Part shown: in pieces, positions 16,286-25,564 of the stretch
How positions within the stretch are numbered: position 1 is the first letter of the stretch
Layout of the letters: each line of letters begins with the position of its first letter
Source: Sinimarinibacterium flocculans
GTDB taxonomy: Bacteria; Pseudomonadota; Gammaproteobacteria; Nevskiales; Nevskiaceae
Length of the DNA: 64,000 nucleotides
NCBI RefSeq assembly: GCF_003201205.1
Contig: NZ_QICN01000012.1
Coordinates: forward strand, 1-64,000
Direction: 5' to 3'
The notes under the pieces: generated by a model
Seen by the model: the letters and a program-made list of their open reading frames with translations, nothing else
Databases searched by the model: none
Told to the model about the DNA's origin: nothing
Position numbers and translations under genes: made by a program

Positions 16286-17526
16286 GGCAGTCGCGCCTCG
16301 CCGCGCATGAGATCGTCCAGCGTCTCGCGGGCACGCACCACGTGCACGCGATCGCCGTCGACCATCAGCTCGGCGGCCCGCGCACGGGTGTTGTAGTTCG
16401 ACGCCATGACGAAACCATAGGCGCCGGCGGTGCGCACCGCCAGCAGGTCGCCGGCGTCGATCGCCAGGTCGCGCTCGCGGCCGATCCAGTCGCCGGACTC
16501 GCAGACCGGCCCGACGACATCGTAGCGGTGCACCTTCCCGTCGCGCGGCTGCACCGGCACGATGTCCATCCACGCCTGATACAGCGTCGGCCGCAGCAGA
16601 TCGTTCATCGCGGCGTCGACGATCGCGAACGATTTCTCCTCGCCGTGCTTGATGCCGAGCACGCGCGTGACGAGGATGCCGGCATTGCCGGCGATCGCCC
16701 GGCCCGGCTCGGTGAGCACCCGCAGGCCGCGACCGGCGAGCTTGGCCTTGATGGCGCTGGCCCAGTCGCGCGGTTCGGGCGGCCGCTCGTCCTTGTAGCG
16801 CACGCCCAGACCGCCGCCGCAGTCGATGTGCCGCAGCACGATGCCGCGCGCCGCGAGCCGCTCGACCAGCGCAAGGACGCGATCGAGCGCGTCCAGCAGC
16901 GGCCGGATCTCCAGCAGTTGCGAGCCGATGTGACTGGCGACGCCGGCGACCTCGATGCCGTCCATGCCGGCGGCCTGCGCGTACAGGCGCTCCGCGGTCG
17001 CGATGTCGACGCCGAACTTGTTGTTCTTCAGGCCGGTGCTGATGTACGGATGTGTCCCGGCGTCGACGTCCGGGTTCACGCGCAGGGCGATCGGGGCACG
17101 GGTGCCCAGGCTGCGCGCGACGGCATCCAGCTGCTCGAGCTCGAACGCGGACTCGACGTTGAAGCAGAAGATGCCGGCCTGCAGGGCCGTGCGCATCTCG
17201 TCGGCGGTCTTGCCGACACCGGAGAACACGACCTTGCCGGCGTCGCCGCCGGCCCGCAGCACGCGTTCGAGTTCACCGCCGGAAACGATGTCGAAGCCGG
17301 CGCCCAGACGCGCGAGCACGTCGAGCACCGCGAGATTGGAGTTCGCCTTGACCGCATAGCAGACCTGATGGTCGACGCCGGACAGCGCCTCGTCGAAGGC
17401 GCGGTAGTGACGCTCCAACGTCGCCCGCGAATAGACGAAGCACGGGGTGCCATGCTGCCGCGCGATCTCGGCGACCGCCACGTTCTCGGCGTACAGCGCG
17501 CCGTCGCGCAGTTCGAAATGATCCAT
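16282..17526 (-). CDS. lysA: Diaminopimelate decarboxylase
   Basis: PLP enzyme converting meso-diaminopimelate to L-lysine, the last step of lysine synthesis. The 414-residue product has the PLP lysine in CYAVKANSN (Lys60), HPYISTGLKNNKFG, the glycine-rich CGGGLGVRY, and the dimer-interface CESGDW near residue 340. It follows the small LptM-like lipoprotein by 15 bases and overlaps polA by four, so the three are probably co-transcribed. dapF, often next to lysA, is not seen here. Confidence 0.95.
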   Translation of the reverse strand: MDHFELRDGALYAENVAVAEIARQHGTPCFVYSRATLERHYRAFDEALSGVDHQVCYAVKANSNLAVLDVLARLGAGFDIVSGGELERVLRAGGDAGKVVFSGVGKTADEMRTALQAGIFCFNVESAFELEQLDAVARSLGTRAPIALRVNPDVDAGTHPYISTGLKNNKFGVDIATAERLYAQAAGMDGIEVAGVASHIGSQLLEIRPLLDALDRVLALVERLAARGIVLRHIDCGGGLGVRYKDERPPEPRDWASAIKAKLAGRGLRVLTEPGRAIAGNAGILVTRVLGIKHGEEKSFAIVDAAMNDLLRPTLYQAWMDIVPVQPRDGKVHRYDVVGPVCESGDWIGRERDLAIDAGDLLAVRTAGAYGFVMASNYNTRARAAELMVDGDRVHVVRARETLDDLMRGEARLP

Positions 17527-17541
17527 CGAAGTCTGTGGGGG

Positions 17542-17721
17542 TCAGGGCGATTCGGAGGTCCGGCCGGCATCGTCCGGCTCGTCGTCGTCCGCAGGCGTCA
17601 CGGCCACCGGCGGCGCGGACGGCGGCGGCGCCAGCGTCTGCTCGGGCAGCACCAGCGGACCGGTCTGGCCGCAGGCAGCGATCACAACGACGAGAAGCGG
17701 CAGCAGGCGCAGGAATCGCAT
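17542..17721 (-). CDS. lptM: Small LPS-assembly lipoprotein LptM (YifL)
   Basis: A 59-residue lipoprotein with an N-terminal signal (MRFLRLLPLLVVVIAAC) and the conserved LptM segment CGQTGPLVLP directly after the lipid-attached Cys17. In E. coli LptM mimics LPS and helps LptD reach its mature disulfide state in the LptDE translocon. The remainder is a Pro/Ala/Asp-rich tail. Its place immediately upstream of lysA is the usual one in this phylum. The protein is short and sits inside longer spurious frames, but the lipobox plus GPL motif make it convincing. Confidence 0.85.
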   Translation of the reverse strand: MRFLRLLPLLVVVIAACGQTGPLVLPEQTLAPPPSAPPVAVTPADDDEPDDAGRTSESP

Positions 17722-17794
17722 CGGCACGCTCGGGCACGAACGGGCGCGCAGTATAAACGCCGTCGCCCGCGGGGCCCGGCCGGGCCGGTCCGGC

Positions 17795-20700
17795 TCAGCG
17801 CTCGATCGTGTACAGCAGATCGCCGCCGGACTCGACGCCGGTCTCGGTCGCCAGCTTGAAGCCGCTGCCGATGTCGTACTGCAGGCGGAACGACTGGCCC
17901 GCCTGGAACAGGCCGACCCCGTAGCTGATGAACAGCCGTGGCGACAGATACTTGCCGAGCGTGATCTGCGCCTGCTGGCTGCTCTCGCCGGGCTTGGCCC
18001 CGACGGTGATCTCGTCGAAGCCGATGCGGCTGCCGAGACGCTGCGCCAGCCATTCGCCGCCGGCCAGCCCGAGCCCGAGCGCCGCGTCGGCAACCAGTTC
18101 GCGGTCGCTGCCGCTGCCGCCCTCGTCGAGCGAGCGTCCGAGCACCAGCCACGACAGTTGCCGCTCCTGCGGCATCGCCGGCGTCGAGAACAGGCTGAAC
18201 TCCGGCTTGTCGAGCGTGCCGCGGACCAGCACGCCGACGGTGATGTCCTCGCGCGGCTCGCGCGTCGCCCGCAACTGCACCGCCGGCCGGGTCAGCGCGC
18301 CGCCGGTGAACAGCAGCTTGCCGGTCTCCAGCGTCAGCTCCTGCCCGTACGCCTCGTAGCGGCCGCCGACGAGCTGCAGTTCGCCGCGTGCGCGCGTCGG
18401 CACGCCCGGCGCCTCGATCACGCGGATCGCACCGGATAGCCGGGTCTTCAGGCCGAATCCCTCGAAGCGGACGGCCTCGCCCAGCTTCAGGCGCACGTCG
18501 GCGAAGATACCGACTGCGTCGCCACCGCCGTCCTCGCCACGGCGCACGATGACCTGGTCGGTGCTGGGCCCGACGCCGCTGCTGATGCGCTTGGGCGTGA
18601 TGTCCGCGCGCGGCACGTCGACGGTGCCGTCGACGCGCAGCGCCCCTTCGGCGAGGGCGACGTCGAGCCTGGGGGTCACCCAGACGCTCGCATCGGGCGT
18701 GCGCACCGCCTGGAAGTCCTGTCCGTCGATCTTCAGGTTCAGGCCGAAAGGGCGCCGCCAGGGATCGAACTGCCCGGCCGCGCGCAGCACGCCGTCGCCG
18801 GACCAGGCCTCGGCGTCGATCTCGAGCGCGCCGCTGCTGCTGCCGCTGACGAGCGCGCGGATCCGTTCCAGGCGGATGCCCGGCGTGCGCAGGCGCATCG
18901 AGGCATCGGCGAACTCGACGCGCCCGTCGAAGCGCGGCTCGGACAGCGTGCCGCTGGCGCGGATGCGCCCGCTCAGCCGTCCGCGCGCCTCCTGCATCTC
19001 GAAGTTGAGCACGTGCAGCCAGGTCAGCTCGGGCACCTCCACCCGCAGCTCGCCTTCGAGGCCGCGCTGCAGGAAGTCGTCGCCGGGCGCCAGTCGACCT
19101 GCGAGCGTGAGCCCGCCGCGCTCGAGCGGCAGCTCGGCGCTCAGGTCCAGCGCCTGCTCGTTCTCGACCACGCGCACCGTACCCGGCAGCAGGACCAGCG
19201 GCGGCAGTCCGGCTCGGGTCAGGCGCAGGCGGCTGCTGTCGAGATCCAGGCGCAGGTCCTGCAGTCCGCCCGGCCCCAGGTCGACATAGCCGCGCCCTTC
19301 GATCGCGCCTTCGGCCTGCAGGCCACCGAGCCAGGGCTCGAGCATGGCCAGCTCGAGATCCTGCAGGCGGAAGGCGACGCGGCGGGCACCATCGACCGGG
19401 CGCAACGCCGTGCAGACGCGCGCCAGCTCGCTCTTCAGACAGGCGGGCGCCAGCTCGACGACGTCCTCCGCGACGCTGAGCGCCGCAGCCTCTTCCAGCG
19501 CGAACGCGGGGAAGCCACGCGGCTCGATCTGCGCCGCGGCGAGCTGTCCGGTCCAGCGGCGCGCGGCGATATCCAGCGCGCCCGTCAGCGTGGTCGCCAA
19601 GTGGGCCTGCGGCAGACGGGCATCGAGCGTCAGCCGGTGGTCCTGCGCGCTGCCGCGCAGCGCCAGTTCGACGCTGTCGATCGGTGTCCCGGCAGCGACG
19701 GTGTCGGCGCGCACGTCGAGCGTCAGCCGCTGCGCCGGATCGAGATCGAAACGCGCCTGCAGGCGTTCGCTACCGTAAGTGCCGTAGTAGAGGCCGGATG
19801 CCTCGAGTTCGCCGGCGAGGCGCGGACGCTGCAGCGGGCCGTCGGCGCGCACGCGTCCACGCAGACTGCCGGCCAGCTCGGGCAGTATCGCTGCCAGATC
19901 GCGTCCGTCGACCTGCGCCTCAGCAGCCAGCTCCGGCAGCACCTGCCCGCTGAGACGAAGGCGATTGCGGCCGACGCGCGCGTCGAGCCGCTCGAACACC
20001 AGCGTCTGGCCGCGGTAGCGCCCGCGGGCCTCGACGTCGGCGGTGTGCCCCTGCAGCCGGGAGTCGTCGAGCCGCACGTCGAAGCGCAGCTCCGGCTCGT
20101 CGGCGCCGAGCACCGCCTCCACGTCGAAATCGCCCTGGATCAGACCCTCGAACTGCGGCGCCCAGTGCTGCGGCTCGAGCGCCTCGACCCGACCGTCGGC
20201 CTTCAGTTCCAGCCCGGCGTAGCGCAGGGACGCGCGTGCGTCGACGCGGCCGTGCCCGCTGTCGACCCGCGCCCGGCTCAGCTCCACCGCGTCAAGCGTG
20301 CCGCTGCCGGCCGCTTCGATCTGCAGGGCCTCTCCCGCTGCTACCAGCGCCCCGTCGAGCTCGAACTGCCAGGCATCCGGCACACCCTGCCAGTGCAGCC
20401 GGCCACCGTCGCTCGCGAACTGCGGAGCGGCGTCGGCCGCGGGCGGCCAGCGCAGCGCCGTCCATTGCAGGCGCAGGTCCGACGGCGTGTCGTAGCCGTA
20501 GCGACCCTCGACACTCGCATCGACGAAGCCGCCGACGCGCAGGGCGTCGATCACCACGGCGTCCGGCTGCAGATGCGCTTCGCCGGCCACGTCCAGCGTG
20601 CCGACCCACGGCGTCGTCGCCCGCAGCGCATCGATGCGCACCCGCTCCCCGCGCCAGCCGGCCGCCAGGCTGACGTCCTCCAGCACGATGGGCTCGCCCT

Positions 20701-21154
20701 CGCCGGCAACGATCTCGAAGCGGTCGACGCGCAGGTCGCCGACGGCGAGATCGAGCGGCAGACGTGTGAGCATCCCGCCCGGTTCGGCCGGCGCTTCGTC
20801 CGACGGACGCGGCTTGACGACGAGCTGCAGCTCGCCGGCATGCAGCTCGGAGAACGCCAGGCGCGCACGCAGCGCCTGCAGCAGCGACCAGTCCAGCGAC
20901 AGCTCGCGGATCTCAATGCGCACGGTGTCGTCCTCGTAGACGAGCTGCCCGGCGGTCAGTGGCCCCCACAGGCGACCGCCGACCTGTTCGGTGCGCACCG
21001 AGTCCAGCCGCGCCTCGACTTCGCGCAGCGCGAGTCGCGCCCCGGCTTCGGTGAACAGCAGGAACACCAGCGCGCCGGCCGTGAGGGTCAGCAGAAGTCC
21101 CAGCCCGTCGCGCACGATGCGCGAGAGCCGGTGCAGCACCGACAGCGCACTCAC
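17795..21154 (-). CDS. tamB: Translocation and assembly module subunit TamB
   Basis: Very long inner-membrane-anchored periplasmic protein of the AsmA-like/DUF490 family, which works with TamA in outer-membrane protein insertion and phospholipid transport. The 1119-residue product has one N-terminal membrane helix (about 14-34), a long repetitive beta-rich groove region, and the conserved C-terminal TamB domain (about 780-1119) including VLGRSLDEGG, FDEITVGAKPG and ITLGKYLSPRLFISYGVGLF. The start is GTG, overlapping the tamA stop by four bases (GTGA), so tamA and tamB are translationally coupled. Confidence 0.93.
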   Translation of the reverse strand: MSALSVLHRLSRIVRDGLGLLLTLTAGALVFLLFTEAGARLALREVEARLDSVRTEQVGGRLWGPLTAGQLVYEDDTVRIEIRELSLDWSLLQALRARLAFSELHAGELQLVVKPRPSDEAPAEPGGMLTRLPLDLAVGDLRVDRFEIVAGEGEPIVLEDVSLAAGWRGERVRIDALRATTPWVGTLDVAGEAHLQPDAVVIDALRVGGFVDASVEGRYGYDTPSDLRLQWTALRWPPAADAAPQFASDGGRLHWQGVPDAWQFELDGALVAAGEALQIEAAGSGTLDAVELSRARVDSGHGRVDARASLRYAGLELKADGRVEALEPQHWAPQFEGLIQGDFDVEAVLGADEPELRFDVRLDDSRLQGHTADVEARGRYRGQTLVFERLDARVGRNRLRLSGQVLPELAAEAQVDGRDLAAILPELAGSLRGRVRADGPLQRPRLAGELEASGLYYGTYGSERLQARFDLDPAQRLTLDVRADTVAAGTPIDSVELALRGSAQDHRLTLDARLPQAHLATTLTGALDIAARRWTGQLAAAQIEPRGFPAFALEEAAALSVAEDVVELAPACLKSELARVCTALRPVDGARRVAFRLQDLELAMLEPWLGGLQAEGAIEGRGYVDLGPGGLQDLRLDLDSSRLRLTRAGLPPLVLLPGTVRVVENEQALDLSAELPLERGGLTLAGRLAPGDDFLQRGLEGELRVEVPELTWLHVLNFEMQEARGRLSGRIRASGTLSEPRFDGRVEFADASMRLRTPGIRLERIRALVSGSSSGALEIDAEAWSGDGVLRAAGQFDPWRRPFGLNLKIDGQDFQAVRTPDASVWVTPRLDVALAEGALRVDGTVDVPRADITPKRISSGVGPSTDQVIVRRGEDGGGDAVGIFADVRLKLGEAVRFEGFGLKTRLSGAIRVIEAPGVPTRARGELQLVGGRYEAYGQELTLETGKLLFTGGALTRPAVQLRATREPREDITVGVLVRGTLDKPEFSLFSTPAMPQERQLSWLVLGRSLDEGGSGSDRELVADAALGLGLAGGEWLAQRLGSRIGFDEITVGAKPGESSQQAQITLGKYLSPRLFISYGVGLFQAGQSFRLQYDIGSGFKLATETGVESGGDLLYTIER

Positions 21155-22899
21155 AGTCCGACCCTCACACCGATGTGCAGGCGCACGCCGCTGCCGCTGC
21201 CGCCATCGCGATCATCCAGCGGGTGGGCAAGATCGACCTGCACCGAACCCACCGGCGCGCGGTAACGCACGCCGGCGCCGACGCCCTGCAGCAGGCGGGG
21301 AGCCGGATCGTCGTCCGCGCCGCCAAAGTCGTAGAACACCGCCGCACCCCAGTTGCCGACGACGCGGGTCTCGAACTCGAGGCTGTAGGTGCTGACGAAC
21401 TTGCCGCCGATGACCGCGCCCTCGTCGTCGAGCGGGCCGAGCGACTGGTAGGCGTAGCCGCGCACCGACTGGTCGCCGCCGGCGAAGAAGCGCTGCGACG
21501 CCGGCAGTTCGCCGAACGCGTCGACCAGGTTGGCGCCGTACTCGGCGCGCCCGAGCACGCGCGAGCGCTCGCCCGCCGGCAGCACCGCGCGGGCGACGAC
21601 CTGCGAGCGCACGAAGCTGGTCGGCGACAGCACCTCGCGCACCGCGCCGTGGACGTCGACGAACAGCGACCAGCCGCGCCGGCTGTAGATCGGATCGTCG
21701 ACCTCGGTGCGCGTGAGGCTGATGCCCGGCGTCAGCAGGTCTGCCGTCTGCCGCGTCGAACCGAGTTCGGACTCCTCGTGCGTGAACGCGAGGTACAGCT
21801 TGCGACGCCAGTCGCCCGGCTTGCGCAGCAGGCTCAGCTCGGCCCCCCACTTCTGGCTGTCGCCGTCGTCGAAGCGTTCGGTGGTCAGCTCGGCGGCCAC
21901 GCCGATGCTGTCGCCGATGCGGGTGCCCAGCGGGATGCGGTACTCCCCTCGCGCGGTGTTCTTGACCTCGGACAAGCGCACCTCCGCCTGCCCGGTGTGC
22001 CCGAGGCGGTTGAAGCGCCGCACCTCGACGCCGGTGCCGATGCGCGCGCCGGTGTCGGTGCCGTAGCCGATGCCGAAGTTGTAGCGCGTGCGGGGCCGCG
22101 GCGAGGTGCGGATCACGATCGGCACGGCACGGTCTTCGGCGGCATCGCGCCGCGGCAGGATCTCCAGATCCGAGAAGTAGCCGAGGTCGCTGAGCGCGAA
22201 CTGGGTGTCGAGCAGGGCCTGCGGATCGAAGTACGCGCCGGGCTCGATCGTCACGTAGCGTTCGACGATCGCCGGTCGCAGGATGTCCTGCTCCACCGTC
22301 ACCGCCCCGAAGCGGTAGCGCGGTCCGGTATCGAAGTGCAGGAACAGCTCGGCGAGATTGTCGTCCGCCAGCACGCGCAGTTCGGCGCGGGTGAAGCGCG
22401 CGTCGAGGTAGCCGAGCCCGTACGCCGCCGTGGCCAGCGTGTTCTTGGCATCCTCGTAGCGCGCGTGCCGCAGCGGCTCGCCCGGCTGCAGGCGCTTGAG
22501 GATGGTGTCGTGCTGCGCCTGCAGATCATCTGCGCCGTCGCCTTCGATGCGCAGCTCAACCGTGTCGATCAGCGTGCGCGGCCCCGGTTCGACGCGGTAG
22601 CGCGCGGTCCACTCCGGCGCCTCGCCTTCGAGCTGGCCGTCGATCACCGGGTTGTAGTAGCCGTAGGGCTGCAGCGCGACCAAGATGTCGCGGAACGCAT
22701 CGCGGTGCAGCGCCTCGACGAGGGCGACGTCCAGATCGTCGCGGCCGGCCTCGGCACGGATGCCCAGGCGCTGGTTGACGTTGTTGCGCAGCGCCCCGTC
22801 GAGCCCCTCGACGCGCACGTCGATCCCCGCGCTCGCGCCGCCGGTCGCGGCCAGCAGGCCGGCGAGGCACAGTCGCTTGATGAGAGGCCGGTGGCGCAT
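21151..22899 (-). CDS. tamA: Outer-membrane assembly protein TamA (Omp85 family)
   Basis: Omp85-family outer-membrane protein that pairs with TamB. From ATG 22899 the product has 582 residues: signal peptide (about 1-24, LCLAGLLAATGGASA), three POTRA domains (about 25-265, each with YGYYN-like or LGY motifs), and a 16-strand barrel with the Omp85 lid and strand signatures (FFAGGDQSVRGYAYQSLGP, GVGAGVRYRAPVGSVQVDLAHPL). The frame continues 30 codons upstream but only this ATG yields a signal peptide. It is preceded by a GST gene 94 bases away and coupled to tamB. Confidence 0.93.
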   Translation of the reverse strand: MRHRPLIKRLCLAGLLAATGGASAGIDVRVEGLDGALRNNVNQRLGIRAEAGRDDLDVALVEALHRDAFRDILVALQPYGYYNPVIDGQLEGEAPEWTARYRVEPGPRTLIDTVELRIEGDGADDLQAQHDTILKRLQPGEPLRHARYEDAKNTLATAAYGLGYLDARFTRAELRVLADDNLAELFLHFDTGPRYRFGAVTVEQDILRPAIVERYVTIEPGAYFDPQALLDTQFALSDLGYFSDLEILPRRDAAEDRAVPIVIRTSPRPRTRYNFGIGYGTDTGARIGTGVEVRRFNRLGHTGQAEVRLSEVKNTARGEYRIPLGTRIGDSIGVAAELTTERFDDGDSQKWGAELSLLRKPGDWRRKLYLAFTHEESELGSTRQTADLLTPGISLTRTEVDDPIYSRRGWSLFVDVHGAVREVLSPTSFVRSQVVARAVLPAGERSRVLGRAEYGANLVDAFGELPASQRFFAGGDQSVRGYAYQSLGPLDDEGAVIGGKFVSTYSLEFETRVVGNWGAAVFYDFGGADDDPAPRLLQGVGAGVRYRAPVGSVQVDLAHPLDDRDGGSGSGVRLHIGVRVGL

Positions 22900-22993
22900 G
22901 CGCTCTTGTACGTCGACGGGACCGTGAGGGTTGCGGCAGGGCCGGCCATTATCCCGGAACGGTCGCGCCGCCCGGGCCGGACGCGGCATCGCG

Positions 22994-23749
22994 TCACGCC
23001 GCCACGGGCATCGCTGCGCGCCTGCGGTGGACGGCGTAGACGCGCCGCACCCAGGCAGCGCCCGGATGGCCGCGCCATCGCCCCAGCCAGCGCCGCACGC
23101 CGCGGGGATGGGGTTGCGGCAGGCTCAAGGGATACTCTTCCGGCAGCACCGTCAGGGCGAGCACGGCGGCCACGGCCAGATCGGCGAGGCCGAAGCGGCC
23201 GCCGACGAGGTAGTCCTGCCGGCGGGTCGCCTCGGCCACCGCGTCGAGCGCGGCAGCGGTGACCGCACGAGCGGCCTCGGCGCGCTCGTCGGTGATGCCC
23301 ATGTCGAGCCGCATCACCGGGCGCACCAGCAGCGGAAACCCCGCGACATAGGCCGCGCGCGCCAGCGGCGGAAACGGCTGCGACCACAGCCGCGCCATGT
23401 AGGCGGCGTGCGGCAGCAGGTCGTGAAAGCCGGCCAGACGCACCGAGGGCCCCCACTGCTCCAGCGCCCGCCTCGCCCAGGCCCACGCCGCTTCGCGCTG
23501 CGCCGCATCGGTCGGCAACAGGGACGGCGCATACGCCTCGAGGTGATCGAGCATCTCGCCGGTCTGGCGCAGCAACCGCGCGCCGTCGCGCAGCACCGGC
23601 ACCGTCTTCTGGCCGAAGCGCGGCATCAGCTGCAGGACGTGCGGCCCCGGCAGCAGCACGCGCGTGCGGTACTCCAGGCCCTTGTGGTCGAGCGCCCAGC
23701 GAACGATCTCCGGATACATCGAGAAGTTGAACTGCCAGAGCTCGATCAC
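22994..23749 (-). CDS. Glutathione S-transferase family protein
   Basis: A 251-residue protein with an N-terminal thioredoxin-like domain (about 1-78: [41 protein letters not shown], including the TVPVL cis-proline turn) and a helical C-terminal domain (about 95-220, with FGLADLAVAAVLAL). The N-terminal catalytic position reads NFSMYPE, consistent with a serine or cysteine-independent GST subgroup. Substrate is unknown. Its ATG overlaps the stop of the TraB/GumN gene by four bases. Confidence 0.78.
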   Translation of the reverse strand: MIELWQFNFSMYPEIVRWALDHKGLEYRTRVLLPGPHVLQLMPRFGQKTVPVLRDGARLLRQTGEMLDHLEAYAPSLLPTDAAQREAAWAWARRALEQWGPSVRLAGFHDLLPHAAYMARLWSQPFPPLARAAYVAGFPLLVRPVMRLDMGITDERAEAARAVTAAALDAVAEATRRQDYLVGGRFGLADLAVAAVLALTVLPEEYPLSLPQPHPRGVRRWLGRWRGHPGAAWVRRVYAVHRRRAAMPVAA

Positions 23750-24624
23750 GGCCGTACACCCGCGTCCAGCTCGAAGCCGCGTGCGCGCAGCGCATCGACC
23801 AGGCCATCGTCGCCGACGAGGTGCGCGGCCCCGACGACGACCAGCGTCGGCAGCGGCTCGCGCAGCCAGTCCTCCAGCGGATCGAGCCAGTCCCGATTGC
23901 GGGCGGAGAGCAGGCGTGCGTAGGCGCCCGGATGGTCACGACGCAGCTGCTCGATCTGCGCATGCATGAACGCGACGTCGCCCTGCTGCCAGGCCTCGAG
24001 CATCCGCTGCGGGGTCATGTCGGGATCGCCGACCCCGTCGAGCGCGGAGGCCAGGAACTCGCGGCCGAGCCCGTCCGGCATCTGCGTGAACAGCGCGAGC
24101 TGCTGCTGCGGCGTCTCCAGCCAGGCGACGGGCTTGCCATCCGCGCGTGCGCGGTCGAAGAAATGGCGGTCGATGCCCAGGTCGGGGACGAAGCCGGCAC
24201 GCTGGTAACCGGAGAGCTCCAGCGTCAGCGCACACAGCCAGGCACGCAGCGCATCGCACATCCGCTGCGGCAGGCCCAGCCGTCCGAGCTGGGTGCGCAG
24301 GCGCGCGTAGAGGGGCGCCGGGATCTCGCCGGTCAGGCCCGCATCGCCGGCCGTGCCGGCCGCGAGCATCTGCCCCTGCAGCTCGGTCGAGGACAGGGCC
24401 AGCGGATCGCTCTCGACGATCAGGCGCCGGCTCGCCGAGTAGGCGCGTTCGAGACCGTCCGGCAGCGGATGCGCGGCGGGCGGCAGCATGTGGATCGAAC
24501 CGACGAGATAGTGCGTCGCCGTGCCCGGCGCACGCAGCGTCCAGGCGAACGGCGCCGCGCTGTCGCTGCCGGACGCCGCCGCACACCACGCCGCGACGGC
24601 AAGCAGCCACCACCGACGCATCAT
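23746..24624 (-). CDS. TraB/GumN family secreted protein
   Basis: A 292-residue member of the TraB/PrgY/GumN (Tiki-like) family, which includes putative metalloproteases. A signal peptide (about 1-22) precedes [10 protein letters not shown] (GX2H motif near residue 43), a central helical region with [16 protein letters not shown] near 255 and [10 protein letters not shown] near 270, the second conserved histidine motif. These His/Glu residues are those expected of the fold. It overlaps ttcA upstream (ATGA) and the GST downstream, so the three form a coupled set. Substrate unknown. Confidence 0.85.
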   Translation of the reverse strand: MMRRWWLLAVAAWCAAASGSDSAAPFAWTLRAPGTATHYLVGSIHMLPPAAHPLPDGLERAYSASRRLIVESDPLALSSTELQGQMLAAGTAGDAGLTGEIPAPLYARLRTQLGRLGLPQRMCDALRAWLCALTLELSGYQRAGFVPDLGIDRHFFDRARADGKPVAWLETPQQQLALFTQMPDGLGREFLASALDGVGDPDMTPQRMLEAWQQGDVAFMHAQIEQLRRDHPGAYARLLSARNRDWLDPLEDWLREPLPTLVVVGAAHLVGDDGLVDALRARGFELDAGVRP

Positions 24625-25538
24625 CCGGCGGCGTCCGCGATCAGCCAGTCCCGCGCGCCGGGCGCATCACCGCCCAGCGACGCGAAGTCGAAGAGCCCGG
24701 GATCGGCAAGCTGCGACGGCGCGACGTTGGTCAGCGCGGCGAACGCCTGCTCGATCCGTGCCGGGTGCTCGCGCTCCCAGTCCTCCATCATGCGGCGCAC
24801 CTGCTTGCGCTGCAGGTTCTCCTGCGAGCCGCAGAGGTTGCACGGAATGATCGGGAACGCCTTGTGCTCGGCGAAGGCGGCGATGTCGCGTTCGCGGCAG
24901 TAGGCCAGCGGCCGGATGACGACGTTGTCGCCGTCGTCGGATAGCAGCTTCGGGGGCATCGCGGCGAGCTTGCCGCCGTGGAACAGGTTAAGGAAGAAGG
25001 TCGCGACGATGTCGTCCTTGTGATGACCGAGCGCGATCTTCGTGTAGCCGTGTTCGCGGGCGTAGGCGTACAGCGCGCCGCGGCGCAGCCGCGAGCACAG
25101 GCCGCAGGTGGTCTTGCCCTCGGGAATCACCCGCTTGACCACGGAGTAGGTGTCCTGCTCGATGATGTGGAACGGCACGCCGCGGGCGCGCAGATAGTCC
25201 GGCAGCACGTGCTCGGGAAACCCCGGCTGCTTCTGGTCGAGGTTGACCGCGAGAATCTCGAAACGCACCGGCGCCTTGGCCTGCAGCTGCAGCAGCATCT
25301 CCAGCATCGTGTAGCTGTCCTTGCCGCCCGAGAGGCAGACCATCACGCGGTCGCCGTCGCTGATCATGTTGTAGTCCATGATCGCCTGCCCGACCTGTCG
25401 GCGCAGGCGCTTGGCGAGCTTGTTGGCTTCGATGCGCCCGCGTGCGCCGTCCTTGAGAACCGGTCCTTCCGGCGGCAAGGCCCGTTTCGGCCCCGGTGCG
25501 GGCCAGTGGATCGGAGTTTCGGCAGGCAGGGAAGACAT
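24621..25538 (-). CDS. ttcA: tRNA 2-thiocytidine(32) synthetase TtcA
   Basis: Iron-sulfur tRNA thiolase that makes s2C at position 32 of certain tRNAs. From ATG 25538 the protein has 305 residues, with the PP-loop SGGKDS (70-75) and the two CxxC motifs CGLC (Cys145, Cys148) and CNLC (Cys233, Cys236), which supply the [4Fe-4S] ligands. The open frame runs a further 374 codons upstream but that is shadow of the amidase gene. It is the first of a chain ttcA-TraB-GST with 4-base overlaps. Confidence 0.93.
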   Translation of the reverse strand: MSSLPAETPIHWPAPGPKRALPPEGPVLKDGARGRIEANKLAKRLRRQVGQAIMDYNMISDGDRVMVCLSGGKDSYTMLEMLLQLQAKAPVRFEILAVNLDQKQPGFPEHVLPDYLRARGVPFHIIEQDTYSVVKRVIPEGKTTCGLCSRLRRGALYAYAREHGYTKIALGHHKDDIVATFFLNLFHGGKLAAMPPKLLSDDGDNVVIRPLAYCRERDIAAFAEHKAFPIIPCNLCGSQENLQRKQVRRMMEDWEREHPARIEQAFAALTNVAPSQLADPGLFDFASLGGDAPGARDWLIADAAG

Positions 25539-25564
25539 CGGTACGGCCCGGATTCGACGGCCGC

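Noticed and set aside
13694-16396. 900-codon open frame on the plus strand opposite polA
   Set aside because: Antisense shadow; polA on the minus strand has all expected motifs over the same span.
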